Shown: positions 33,701 to 45,455, numbered from the stretch's first letter. The stretch is DNA of 64,000 bases from Saccharum officinarum (GCA_020631735.1 CM036231.1:6103831-6167830), one strand, 5' to 3'. Notes: generated by a model from the sequence alone, not told the origin. Numbers and translations are program-made.

Positions 33701-34149
33701 AACTTTTTCCTCAGTCGTACATATTGCTCTGTCTCGGTTAGCCTTTTGATTTTCAGACATTTGACTGAGCAATGCCTTCTGGAGTCTATCTCCCATTGAG
33801 GTCTGAAAAACAGAAACATCAAGCTCCAGTTTGATTTTAACCATCACATATCCTAACATTTTTACAATCTCTGTCGATAACTCTTTGTGCTACTGAAACC
33901 AAACAAATGAGCATACAACACAGAGAGAGGTTCGTGAGCTGCATCTACATGTGACAGGGAAACTCTGTCTGTAGTGACATCCAACATGTATGAACAGCTA
34001 CTTGCATATGCATCTGATCGCAAAAAAAGCTACTTGCAGGCATTTATCTACACTGAAATCAACTACTTGCAGGCATGAATTTCTACATCTCTACACATCG
34101 AAATCAACTGAGTACCATGGATTTGGGGCTTGCTAGTTTCCATGTTGAG
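30745..34149. other. Intergenic DNA without a recognised gene
   Basis: It contains a short duplication at 33202-33278 (25-bp word GATAAGAGAGAAACCATACA plus AGCAT at 52-bp spacing), three AAGCATCAGGT words (32971, 33028, 33221) and a block near 32450-32520 resembling 53800-53870 (ATCGGATAAGC and GCAAGGAAAA). A truncated MITE end (GGCCAGTCTCAGTGGC) lies near 32617. Open frames at 32000-32500 are GC-rich and unsupported. Confidence 0.45.
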
Positions 34150-34381
34150 GCCCCGTTCACTTCCCAAAATATTTCCTCTGTCACTCGTCACATCGAATCT
34201 TTGGACCCATGCATGAAGCATTAAATGTAGGTAAAAAAATAACTAATTATACAGTTTGTCTGTAAAGGTCGAGATGAATCTTTTAAGCCTAATTAATTCA
34301 TGGTTGGATAAATTTTGCCAAATAACAACGAAAATGCTACAGGAATATTTCCCCCAAATATTTCGGAACTGAACACAGCCT
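34150..34381. mobile_element. Tourist-like MITE, copy c
   Basis: It shares AAATGTAGGTAAAAAAATAA, GAGATGAATCTTTTAAGCC and TAATTCATGGTTGGA with the other copies. The ends are CCCCGTTCAC... and ...GAACTGAACACAGCC. Confidence 0.7.
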
Positions 34382-34753
34382 GAGATGGAAAATTTGGGGG
34401 TATGGCTCCCTATCCTGCTCCTTGCGGTGGCCGTGGCGGCGCAGTCGAAGTTAGTGCAGCAGGAGAGGAAGTCGGCACAGCAGGGGAGGAAGTTGGCATA
34501 GCAGGGGAGGAAGTCGGCATAGCAGGGATGGAAATCGGCGGCGGCGGAACCGGTGGCGGCGCTGGGGCGGACGTCGGCGGAGGCGGAACCAGTGGTGGCG
34601 CTGGTGACGAAGCTGGAGGCGGTGTCGGCGTCTTGAGCCCCAGCCGGCTGCCCTCGCTCGGAACCCTCGCGGTGGATCCATGGGTGCTTGGCTCTGCTGC
34701 ACGGGAGCAGGAAGAAGAACGGCGCGAGCAGGAAGAAGAATGGCGGGAGGATT
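34382..34753. repeat. GC-rich minisatellite at the left flank of the Tekay insertion
   Basis: A 21-bp unit (GCAGGGGAGGAAGTCGGCAT-like) is repeated about four times from 34457, then GGCGGCGGAACC-type repeats follow. Both strands are open through it (Gly/Glu-rich on plus, Pro/Ala/Ser-rich on minus), as expected of a repeat with period divisible by three. A Pro-rich gene fragment on the minus strand cannot be excluded. Confidence 0.6.
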
Positions 34754-37700
34754 TGTAACGGATCAACGTAATTATACGAGATTAAGTAAGAAAATTTTCC
34801 ACCGAGACGGTTAATTTATCAAACTTAAACCCGTATAACCCGAGATTCCGTGAAATCACGAGGGATTTCAAACCAACCAACGTACAACCAAGATCGTACT
34901 GATTTAGCAGCCACAGTTCACATGATACGTAGAGTTCACAATAAAAGTGGAGTACATCGGAGTTCGGAATAAAAGTTATTACAACACAGTTCAAAATAAC
35001 ATAGCGGAAGCAAGTAGTTTTACACCCACATTTCGTTCAAATACAGTGTCAGTAGATAGTCATGGTCCACAAAAACAGTAGATAAGACAAACAGAGTGAC
35101 CCCTTGCCCAAGGTCCTAGTTGTCGCCCATCGCCGGATACAGACAGTTGGAGCAGTACCCATAGTACATCTGACCATCTGCAACAACAATGGGAACAACG
35201 CCCTGAGTACGAGAATATACTCAGCTAGACTTACCCATCATAAACCAGAAATAAAGGACACCAAGGATCATGCAATGCTTTATAGATTGGACTGGCTTGA
35301 CTCATTTGCGAAAAGCATAAGTTGTTATGAAAAACTATACCAGTACTTTTTGCATCACCTTTTTAGTATAACCTATTCAAGCTAGGTAAGCACCTATTGC
35401 TAAAACAATCACTTGATTCCTCATTAACAATCCAGATTACCATATCAGGTTTAGCATTTCCAACGTCATTCACTTAACCATCAGTGTTTCTTTAATGTTA
35501 CTACGATGCAATAGCTCGAGTCAAGTGCTCACTAACCGGGAGCGACGGCGATTCGAATCGAATTCCTATCCAGCTGGAGATTTATTCCTCACACAAACCC
35601 TGTTTCCCCCGTCAGGGTCGCGTAGATCACCAATGACACTTTCCAAGAAGCCGCGGGATAACAATCATGGATCGCACTACCCAGGGACCGCCCGACTGCC
35701 AGGACGCACCTTGGGCTTACTCTTCGCGTTCCCGTTACACCCCCTTCAACACCAGTCTGCCAACCCGAGTTTATCCCGGCTCGAAAAGTGTCACTAGCTT
35801 CGCGGTCGAAAGGTACTTTATTCAGCCAGCTAAATGTGAGGCATGCGTTCAACATGACAAGAGGGACGAGCAACGATCGGTCCTTAATCGACACAGACGG
35901 AATCACTATAGTCCAAAACCCTATAAGACTCCGCCCGGTCTTCATTTATCCATCAACACTTGGTTACTTTTTATGATCACAATTACAGCTAACCATAACC
36001 TGGTATCCACCTATAACTCGCAGGTGACAGGAAATCACCCGACTTCTACCGGTCTAAGCATGGCTAAGCAATTCACTCGATCCTAACCTAACGGGGTGAA
36101 AGATAATCCGGTGGCCAAGGTAATAATGCAACAACGGTTTCACGCAACTCCTATAACTTAATGCAAGTATATATATATATATATCTATAGTTCATGTAGT
36201 AAGGAACAACTTTTATAAAATAGGAGACTTAAAATGCTCCGGGGCTTGCCTTTTTCGAACGAGCTAGGATGGTGGTCGACGCACTCTGGCAGCTCCTCGC
36301 CTGACTCTTCCTCCTCGGGCACCTCCTGTGTCTGGGGCTCCTGCGGATCCGTCCAAGCTTGTTCCTCCGGTACTGCTACCTGCGACTCTTCCTGCGATCC
36401 TGTATGATGCAAGTGCATAAGTAAACATGCGAATGATGCATCGGATTATGGTGGAGTGCTTTGATGACATGAGATGCAGATGAGCACATGGAATGAGCAG
36501 TTTGAATATAACTATTTCTTCTACAAGGTAGTCCACGTCATCCAAGAACATATACCCTAAAACATGTACCTTATTCTTCTATTAGTTAGCCTATCATCTA
36601 CACATACGAGTGAACCTAAGCTACCAAAGCTTACCAACCTAACTCAACCATAACATCAGCAAGGCATAATGATGCTTCAAAGATACACCAAACATATTTT
36701 ATTTCTCTTAATTTCTCATAAAGAATAATCTTTTATTCCCTATTTAACTAGGGTTACACAGCAATACCTATTTCTGGTGTAGATAAAAATCTACAAAAAT
36801 TACAGTAGATTACTCTTACCCTAACTAACCTACTACTAATTTTTCATGAGAAATGCTTATGTAAAACTGCCTGTACAAAATAAACAAGTTATAGCCTAAA
36901 TATGATCATGAAATTATTTTGTACTAGAAAAAGTATCAAACAATAGATTTCATATTTTTTTCTATGTTACTAACAGTAAACTAACATACTACAAAAATTA
37001 TCACATGTATGTTCTATACAAATTTAGCCCTCTACTAAAAATAACAAAGATTATCAATTAAAAGCATTTGAACTACACTTCAAAAATTTCTCACAAAACA
37101 TGCTTCACTAATATTTTTCCTAGAAAGTACATCACTAATAAAGATTAAAGCAACAAGAATCACATTTTTTCCTTCATTATTTTATTTACTACATATTTTC
37201 TAAGATATCAGCATTTATAGCAATTAAATAAATTTGCACAGCAAAGTGTCACAAAATTAACATGAGCTATTTTTAAACTGTAGATCTATTCAAGAGTAAC
37301 ATTACAAAATTTGTTTCACAATTTTTGGAGCTATAAATCTGGAGATATGATTTTTAAAAGCCTTTTCAACATTTCTGAAAATCATTTTCTTTAAAACTAA
37401 AAGTCTATCCGGCCTTTAACGCTACGTGCACCCCGCTGCTACACACCGAACCAAAACACCGAGACAGACAGGCGGGCCCAGGAGTCAAGCGGGACCCATA
37501 GGTCAGCCGGAGGGGAGGCCAGCAGGGGCATCGCCGGCCGGAGCTCACCGGCGGCGAGCCCACGTGCGGCGCTGGCGGCACCAGTGTGCTCAGCACAACG
37601 AGCCGCACCGACCGGTGCTCGGTCTTGGCCGGGTGGCCTACTGGAGCGAGCTCGCCGACGCGCATGGCGGCACGACGGTGCGGTTCGTCGGCGGGAGCTC

Positions 37701-38804
37701 GACTCCGGCCATGGCAAGGTGGGCAGGGAGGCGCTACGGCTTCGCGGGAGGGAGGCGAAACTGCTGACCGCGAGAGGGAGGAAGAAGGAGGAGTGGAACA
37801 GAAAGATTGCCGTAGCCACGAACTCCGGCAAGCGGCGGTGAAGAGCGGCTGGCCAAATTTGGCCTCCTCACCTTGACAAAGGCGACCGCTGGAGGGAGCA
37901 CGAGGTAGAGCGAAGGGAGACGGAGCAATGGCCGTAAGGAATCGGACGCGGGCGCGGCAGTAGCGGTCAACGGCGGTGGCGGAGCTCCGGGAGCCGGCAA
38001 TGGCGCGGCTGCTGCTGGCGAGCTGCTGCGGAGCGAGTGGAGGGAATGGAGGGAGCAGCCGAGGCAGGCGAGCGCGTGGAGGGGGTAAGCGAGTGCGGGG
38101 GACGCGGGGGCCACCAGGGCGCGTGTCGCGCGGCGTTACCGTCGCTCGGCCACGTGGCGGCCGAGTGCTGCCGCTGCGCCACGACGTCGCGTGCGGGAGC
38201 GCGCGCGGGCAGGAGGAAGACGGCGCGGGCGCGGACGCGTGGGAGAAGGCGGGGGCGAGCGGACCGGGCCGGCATCCGTTCGCGGGCCGAAAGGGAGGCC
38301 GCGGCCACTAAAGCGAAAGTTGATTTTTCTTTTACAAAAATATTTCCAGATTTTTCTTATTTGTTTCAAAATTGAATTTGAAAATGAAAAAGAGGTTTTC
38401 AGAACTTTTGTCCAAAATAAAAGTTGTTCAAAATTTTATTCTCTACAACTTTCATATAGGGCACTTTTTAAAATTCTCAACAGATTTTGACTTTAGGATT
38501 TAAAGCTAAGTTGTTAATCAAAAAAAATATTTGTTTAGAATATTTTTAAAACAAAATTTGAGAAAAACTTGAATTCAAGAATTGCTCCAAAAATCATGTT
38601 AATTTATTCTAGATTATTTAAAATTGTAGCTACACAAAGTTTCACCACTCTTTAGCACTTGAATGCAGAATTTGGGTTTTAAGTAATTGTTTTTCAACTT
38701 TAAATTTAAAAGGGTCTATACTGCATGCAATGATAACCATGTATGAGATGATTATGACTAATGCTTTGGATGCTAATGCATGCTTAACACCCAGGGGTGT
38801 TACA
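34754..38804 (-). repeat. 3' LTR of the Tekay element
   Basis: It differs from the 5' LTR at scattered single bases and small indels (for example GAGACGG versus GAGGCGG near 34808/45524). GC-rich frames at 37400-38310 recur in the other LTR and reflect composition, not genes. Confidence 0.95.
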
Positions 38805-38816
38805 GCCCTCCCCCTT
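38805..38816 (-). other. Polypurine tract of the Tekay element
   Basis: On the minus strand AAGGGGGAGGGC immediately precedes the 3' LTR start TGTAACACCC. The pol stop codon TAA (38815-38817) overlaps its first bases. Confidence 0.85.
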
Positions 38817-41800
38817 ATAAGAATCTCGTCCCGAGATTTTGAGTTACGAACCATTTATCGTAAAAATCTTTATACGCAGTTTGAAGATATTCTCCCGTTT
38901 CCCATGAAGCATCACTCTCATCATGATGGCTCCACTGAATCTTGTAGGTTGTTACCACTCTATTCCGAGTGACTCGGTCCTTTGTATCTAGAACTCGAAC
39001 CGGTTGTTCACGATATTCCAAGTCCGCCTTGATCCGAATACCCTGCGGTTCTATTCTCTTTTCCGGAACACGCAGACATTTCTTCAACTGGGATACGTGA
39101 AAGACGGGAAAGATCGAACTCATCCCTTCTGGCAATTGCAACTTGTACGCCACGGGACCCTTTTTCTCTATGATCTGGTATGGTCCGATATATCTAGCAG
39201 ACAGTTTCTGCTTGATTCCAAACCGTTTCTTCTTCATGGGGGTAACTTTCAAATAGACATAGTCACCCACTTGGAAATCCAATGGTCTCCTTCTCTTGTC
39301 TGCATAACTCTTCTGACGGGACTGTGCAGCTTTCATGTTTTGCCAGATAATACGGACCTTTTTCTCTGCCTCATTTACAAAATCAATTCCATAAAACCTT
39401 CTTTCTCCAGGCTCTACCCAATTTAACGGTGTCCTGCACTTCTTGCCATATAAAGCTTCAAAAGGTGCCATCTTGATACTCTCTTGGTAACTGTTGTTGT
39501 AAGTGAATTCTGCCAAAGGTAACCAGGATTCCCATGAGCCTCTGGATGATAGTATACAAGCTCTAAGCATATCTTCAAGTACAGCATTAACTCGTTCTGT
39601 CTGCCCGTCTGTCTGTGGATGGTAAGCCGTACTACGAATCAAACTAGTACCCAAACCTTTATGAAGATGTTCCCAAAAATGAGAGGTAAACTGTGAACCA
39701 CGATCAGACACGATCGTTTTTGGTATACCATGTAATCGGACAATCTCAGCAATATACTTTTCTGCATATTGAGGTGGTCGGAATGTTGTCTTAACTGGCA
39801 GAAAGTGAGCTGTCTTGGTGAGACGATCTACTATTACCCAAATAGAATCATGTCCCTTCTGTGTGGTGGGAAGACCAGTGATAGAAATCCATACTTATAT
39901 CATCCCATTTCCAAATGGGTACAGACAAGGGTTGCAGAAGTCCTGCGGGTCTCATGTGAAGAGCTTTAACTCTACAACACATGTCGCAACGAGCAACGTA
40001 TGCTGCAATTTCCTTTTTCATCTTAGTCCACCAAAAACGGGGTCGCAAATCTTGGTACATCTTACTACTTCCGGGGTGAATAGATAGCTTGGAATGATGG
40101 GTTTCATTCATCAACTTGTTCTTAAGCTCTCTATCCTTAGGTACCACCAGACGATCCTTAAACCATAACACTCCTTGGTCATCCAATCGAAAGTGTTTGG
40201 TGGGTTCCCTCTTCATCTTCTTTTTGATATGAAAGATTCCCTTATCTGTCTTCTGACCTTTAATGATCTGGTTTTCCAGAGTACAACTGATCTGAATATT
40301 ATGCAACACAGCAGGATGAAACAATTTGAACCCTTCTTCAAACAACGGTTGCACATCAATAGCATGTGATTTTCTGCTCAGTGCATCTGCTACTACATTA
40401 GCCTTCCCGGGATGATAATGTACATTTAGATTATAGTCCTTTATCAGCTCTAACCATCTTCTCTGTCGTATGTTCAACTCAGATTGGGTAAAAATGTATT
40501 TGAGACTCTTATGATCTGTAAAGAGATTACACACATTACCCAGCAGGTAGTGTCTCCAAATCTTTAGAGCATGCACTACTGCTGCAAGCTCCAAATCATG
40601 TGTAGGATAGTTAACTTCATGCTTCCTCAATTGACGTGAGGCATAGGCAATGACCCTTCCATTTTGCATTAGTACACATCCTAACCCATTCTTAGATGCG
40701 TCACAGAACACATCAAAAGACTTTTCTATATCCGGTTGGGCCAGAACAGGAGCAGTGGTCAACAACTTTCGCAAGGTGCAGAAAGCTGCCTCGCACTCCT
40801 CTGTCCATACAAACTTATGATCCTTCTGTAACAGGCTTGTCATTGGTTTGGCAATCTTCGAGAAATCCGGTATGAAGCGACGATAGTAACCGGCTAAACC
40901 AAGAAAACTGCGAACTTCATGCACTGAGGTTGGTGACTTCCAGTCCATAACCTCTTGCACCTTACTAGGGTCTACAGAAATGCCATTTTCAGACAACACG
41001 TGGCCGAGAAAAGGAACTGTCTTAAGCCAGAACTCACACTTGCTGAACTTCGCATATAGTTGATGTCCTCTGAGTCTAGTCAAGACAATCCTGAGGTGCT
41101 CTGCGTGATCTTCTTCATTCTCTGAATATATTAGAATGTCATCAATGAACACAATCACAAACTTGTCCAACTCTGGCATGAAAACAGAATTCATCAGATA
41201 CATAAAGTATGCAGGAGCGTTTGTCAATCCAAAGGACATGACAAGATACTCGTACAAGCCATATCTGGTAGAGAACGCAGTCTTAGGCACATCTTGCGGC
41301 CTAATCTTAATCTGGTGGTATCCTGATCTCAAATCTATCTTAGAGAACACTTTGGCTTTAGACAATTGGTCAAACAAGATATCAATCCGAGGAAGAGGAT
41401 ACTTGTTTTTAATTGTCACTACATTCAGTGGTCGATAATCCACGCACATGCGTAAGGAGTTATCCTTCTTTTTCACAAATAGAGCGGGGCATCCCCATTC
41501 AGACGAGCTGGGACGAATCAAACCTTTCTTTAGCAAGTCCTGGAGTTGCTTCTTTAATTCGGCTAACTCATTGGGAGGCATCCGATAGGGCCTTCTCGAG
41601 ATCGGTGCTGTTCCCGGAATTAACTCAATGGCAAACTCAACATTTCGGTCTGGTGGAAGTCCAGGTAACTCATCCGAAAACACATCTGGAAACTCACAGA
41701 CCACTGGAATCTGGGCTAGCAGAGTAGTTTGGACCGCACAAGTCGTGCTAGCTAGGTCTACCTTCCGAGGTAGGACCACCCGAAAAGTGCCTTCTCCACT

Positions 41801-43269
41801 TGGTTCCTTAAGAGAGATACTCCTTCCTCCAATATCGATTACTACCCCCATCTTATTCATCCAGTTCATACCCATGATCACATCCAAAACTAACCCTGGC
41901 ATGACTATCAGATTAAGCTTATATTGCCGATTTGATATGTTTAGGGTTACTCCCTGAACTATCTGATTAGTCAACAGATCAGCCCCAGCTGAACTGATTT
42001 TATAAGCACATTCCAATTCAACTATCCTTTGTTCATGCCTCTTAACAAATGCTTGACCTACAAAGGAATGAGATGATCCGGAATCAAACAAGACTACTGC
42101 AGGATGATTGTTGATAGAAAACATACCAGCTGTTACCGGTTCTCCTTCAGGGATGTCATCCACGGTGGTGTGATGCACACGAGCTTGATACTGCGTCTGC
42201 TGTTTCTTAGGGTAGGGACAAAACTTCGCAAAGTGTCCGGGTTGGTTGCAGTTGAAGCACGGTCCCTTCACTTGAGCCACAGTTCCAGATGAACTGCCTT
42301 GTCCTATCTTCGCCTGAGGCAATGCCATCTTGAATGGTTTCTGGTTCCTCTGGGGTTGCTGAGCATTCTGATTCTTCCTTTGCGGTGGCCTAAACCTTGC
42401 ACCTGGGGCAGGCGATCGATAAGCCGGACGGTTGGCCACTGGGGCTCTGGACTGGGACGAACCCGACTCGAAAGCTCTCTTACGGATCTTGGAAGCAGCA
42501 TAAACATTGTTGTTCTTCTCTTGCTTCAGACAGTCACTAACGAAATCATTGAAACCAGTCCTCATATTTGTACCCACATGTTTCATCATCTTGGGATTCA
42601 GGCCTCTCTTGAAGCTAGCGATCTTCTTGGCCTCAGTATTCACCATATCAGGAGCATAACGGCTCAGGTTATTGAATGCATGTAGATATTGAGTTACAGT
42701 CTTCGTGCCTTGATTCAGTGCCAGGAATTCCCCAAGCTTCATCTCGGTCAGACCAGGTGGAATGTACGTTCCACGGAAGGCTTCGGTGAACTCCCTCCAA
42801 GTGATGTGAGCGTGGGGAGGAAAAGTGGTGCGGTGATGTTTCCACCACATTCCTGCCGGACCTTGAAGCTGATGAGCTGCATACTCAGTCTTCAACACTT
42901 CAGTCATTCTCAAGACACGGAACTTGTCTTCCATAGTATTAATCCACTCTTCTGCATCCAAGGGTTCTGCGGCTTCCTTGAAGATCGGTGGACGAGTATC
43001 CATGAAGTCCTTGAAACTGCTGTACTGATTTGCTTCGTGCCCACCCGGGTTTATTCCCGACGGGTGTTGTCTGCGATACTGCGCAACGCAGCTTCCATAT
43101 TCTGTTGCATGCCCTCCATATTACGTTGGCTTCCAAGAAATTGTGCGAAAAACTGTTCCGCAGTGTAGGGTGGAGGAGGCGGTGGTGGATCCCGATCATC
43201 ACTAGCAGCTGCACTGCCACCAGCCTCAGCGGCACCATACACGGTACGACGAGTGTTCGGCATCTGCAT
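38815..43269 (-). pseudogene. gag-pol: Tekay gag-pol polyprotein with C-terminal chromodomain, broken by two single-base shifts
   Basis: The ATG at 43267-43269 opens gag. A Pro-rich N-terminus shifts frame by one base near 43050 and continues as a 1,051-codon frame (43003-39848). Its parts are Retrotrans_gag ([12 protein letters not shown]), zinc knuckle [14 protein letters not shown], protease [11 protein letters not shown] with FIDDILIYS, RNase H with [13 protein letters not shown], and the integrase zinc-binding HHCC region. A second one-base shift near 39883, at the start of the integrase core, leads into the last frame (IVSDRGSQFTSHFW, then YHPQTDGQTERVN). It ends in a chromodomain (about 38997-38848: RVLDTKD, TYKIQWSHHDESDASWE). 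The domain lacks the first and third aromatic cage residues, as in the group of plant chromoviral chromodomains described without a full cage. Otherwise near-intact and recent. Confidence 0.93.
38848..38997 (-). other. Integrase-terminal chromodomain
   Basis: The last about 55 residues of pol have the chromodomain beta-strand/helix pattern with the YKIQW and SWE landmarks. Chromodomains read methylated H3 tails and are thought to steer chromovirus integration. Here only the YKIQW aromatic is clearly in a cage position. Confidence 0.8.
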
Positions 43270-43632
43270 GTTTCAGCAACAGTAATTATTAGGTGATGTT
43301 GTAGGAATTGCGATCGAATGAAAAATCATGCTGACTGAATTTACTGGAGAGAATAAATTCATACAATAAAACAGGGGCACAATAAGTCATTCCAATTAAC
43401 ACAACATCACTAATTAGATTACTTAAAGCGCACACATCGCGTCCATTACAACCAAGTTGCCAGCATACATACACTGGACTTTTTGACGTTCGGATACCGC
43501 CACAAACACATCCAAGCTTTCCAACATTACATCAAAGCCTTAGTCTTTCTACTCATTATTACATGCCCAACGTGCCAACAAAGCAAAAGATCATGTAGAT
43601 GGAACCTAGTAGCTAGCGCCACAACTACTAGC
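43270..43632 (-). other. Spacer between the H3-like ORF and gag, with acceptor-like CAG before the gag ATG
   Basis: 363 nt with no long frame. On the minus strand it ends in GCTGAAACATGCAG followed by ATGCCG, where CAG abuts the second gag Met codon. Confidence 0.5.
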
Positions 43633-44685
43633 CTACTCATCGTGGTCGCTGTCTAAGTCCGAGACGTTGGCTTCGTCGCCATTAGCAGCGTCGTGGTGCT
43701 CCCCAACTGGTGCTTCGGGCTCTTCAGGATCTTCGTCTTCATTCAAATCCATCTCTGCCGCACCAGGAGGAACATAGGGGTTGAGTTGATTGTTCAGCCG
43801 ATGAACCTCCTCATGCAGATTGTCATTATATTCCTCTGCATATGCCAGCTGTTGCTCTAGCTCAAACTGTCTAGCCCTCAACACATTCTCTGCGGACCAG
43901 GCTTCATTCCTCTGATGGAGCACATGAGTCAACATGCGCTCAGCGTTCCTGTTGGCGGTGGTCAGTCGCCCAACCTGCTCTCTCAGGGCACGTACATCTC
44001 CTTCGAAAACCACAGTCCTCTGGGTAGCCTGATCTCTCTGGCGAGTTAACTGAGCCATCTCTGTGTTGAGCCTCTCAATCTCGGCGTCGTGATCTCTCTG
44101 AAGCTGACGGCGGTCATCACGAGCCTGACCAAGAGCACTAGACACACGTCTCAGGCTACCTTCCACTCCATCAAAGGTCCTCATCACTGCGAACATGGCA
44201 CTCATAGCGGGATTGTCACTGTTCTGTGCTTCTGCAGCGCTAATCTCCAGAGATCTTCCTCTTGCCTGCTGCCACAAGTCAGTGGAGGGGTTGCCCTTCG
44301 GAAAGACTCCAACTATAGCTGCTGCCAACTCCTGAGGAAAGCGATCCATGATATCCCTCAGGATCCCAAAGGCTGCCCTCTCAGCGGCTTCTTCAGGGGT
44401 CCTGCCAGTTGACTCAAAATGCCAACCGGTCCACTCAAAACCATCACCTCGAGGACGAACTACTACTACCACAGTCACCAAAAGTCCTTCCCCCAACCGC
44501 TCATTCGACCAAAAGTAGCGGGGCTCCATCCCATCAGGATAGCCTACATAGCTGAGTACTCTCCACAAGAGCGTAGGCATCCCAAACTCTCCAAGAAAAG
44601 TGTGGCGCTGACGAGTGCGTGGAGCAAGCTGATGACGGGGAGCTCTGCCGGTGGACTTGCGGGCTGTCTGCTTGGTACGTGCCAT
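43633..44685 (-). CDS. Retrotransposon-encoded protein with histone H3-like N-terminal tail (350 aa)
   Basis: The first in-frame ATG (44683-44685) follows an in-frame stop at 44755-44757, so the H3-like start is the true N-terminus. After Met removal, which Ala at position 2 favours, the protein begins ARTKQTARKSTG, identical to mature H3 residues 1-12. RAPRHQLA then aligns with H3 13-21, with one residue fewer (G13/K14 replaced by R) and K18 changed to H. Thus K4, K9, R2, R8, T3, T6, S10 and T11 are kept and K14/K18 lost. Residues 36-118 suggest helix, three strands, helix (with TGRTPEEAAERAAFGIL), reminiscent of a dsRNA-binding fold. 175-300 is a heptad-rich coiled coil. 311-350 is acidic. 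There is no histone fold, so this is not an H3 gene. It lies between the leader and gag on the element's sense strand. Function is unknown; mimicry of H3 is inferred. Confidence 0.9.
   Translation of the reverse strand: MARTKQTARKSTGRAPRHQLAPRTRQRHTFLGEFGMPTLLWRVLSYVGYPDGMEPRYFWSNERLGEGLLVTVVVVVRPRGDGFEWTGWHFESTGRTPEEAAERAAFGILRDIMDRFPQELAAAIVGVFPKGNPSTDLWQQARGRSLEISAAEAQNSDNPAMSAMFAVMRTFDGVEGSLRRVSSALGQARDDRRQLQRDHDAEIERLNTEMAQLTRQRDQATQRTVVFEGDVRALREQVGRLTTANRNAERMLTHVLHQRNEAWSAENVLRARQFELEQQLAYAEEYNDNLHEEVHRLNNQLNPYVPPGAAEMDLNEDEDPEEPEAPVGEHHDAANGDEANVSDLDSDHDE
44624..44685 (-). other. Histone H3 tail-like segment of the extra ORF
   Basis: The 21 codons for Met plus 20 residues. By alignment 18 of the first 21 residues of mature H3 are matched, with one deletion. 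The K4 context (ARTKQT) and the K9 context (QTARKSTG), recognised by many chromatin readers, are intact. Confidence 0.92.
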
Positions 44686-45455
44686 CTGTAGCAAAATTTT
44701 ATTACCGTGGTGAGAATAGATTTTTAAGTTGGCATTTTTATCGAAATGAGATAATCAACTTATAAGGGGAGGAACAATGCCATGAATGAAATGCACCACA
44801 TGATACATGCACGTTCCGTACGTCCTCACAAACTTAGAAAACTAATAACTACTAACGGAATAAACGGTGGCATACAACGATCTCTTGTAACGTAACTAAT
44901 ATGTACTACTCGAAAGCGTTGTTATATACCTGCAGAAAGTCACTTCAGCCCAACCCTCACAGTATGAAAATATGCAAGAAAGCAGTAAAGTAAGTTACTC
45001 GCTCTACACGCATCCCCAGATACGAGTATAACGGTAACAACTACCCGAATCATCGTCCTATTGACGGCATCGTCACCGCATGACGGAAGTCCCCACCATT
45101 TGAATACCCTTATATGAATATGCGCATGGCACGTAAGTATTTCGGTATCACATAAGCACTCCCCTAGATCGCAGTGTATCCGACCATGCTCTCACAACTC
45201 TCACTTACCAGGGCGTAGAGGAAATTGATCCATACATTACCACTCAATTGAATGGCACTCATACAATAGCACGCCGTATGAGCGACGAAATTTTAAATAT
45301 GATGCAAACCCCCAAGTTAGTACTTAATTAAGCCACCTAGAGTCCTTATGGGGCATAAAGGATATGACCACTGGCACACTCTTAAATTTGAAAGCTTAGT
45401 GGAAAACACAGTTTTGTTTTTAAATACCCATGTGAACAGCAACATGCTAAACCAT
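44686..45455 (-). other. Untranslated leader of the Tekay element
   Basis: 770 nt between the primer-binding site and the H3-like ORF with no credible ORF. It ends TTTTGCTACAG directly before ATG, a plausible splice acceptor. It may hold the packaging signal. Confidence 0.5.

Noticed and set aside
37405..38490. GC-rich open frames within the 3' Tekay LTR (repeated at 48114-49196)
   Set aside because: They overlap each other on both strands and occur in both LTR copies without domains; they reflect composition.
43633..44685. A genuine histone H3 gene
   Set aside because: Only the first about 21 residues resemble H3. No histone fold follows, and the ORF lies inside a retrotransposon in element orientation.
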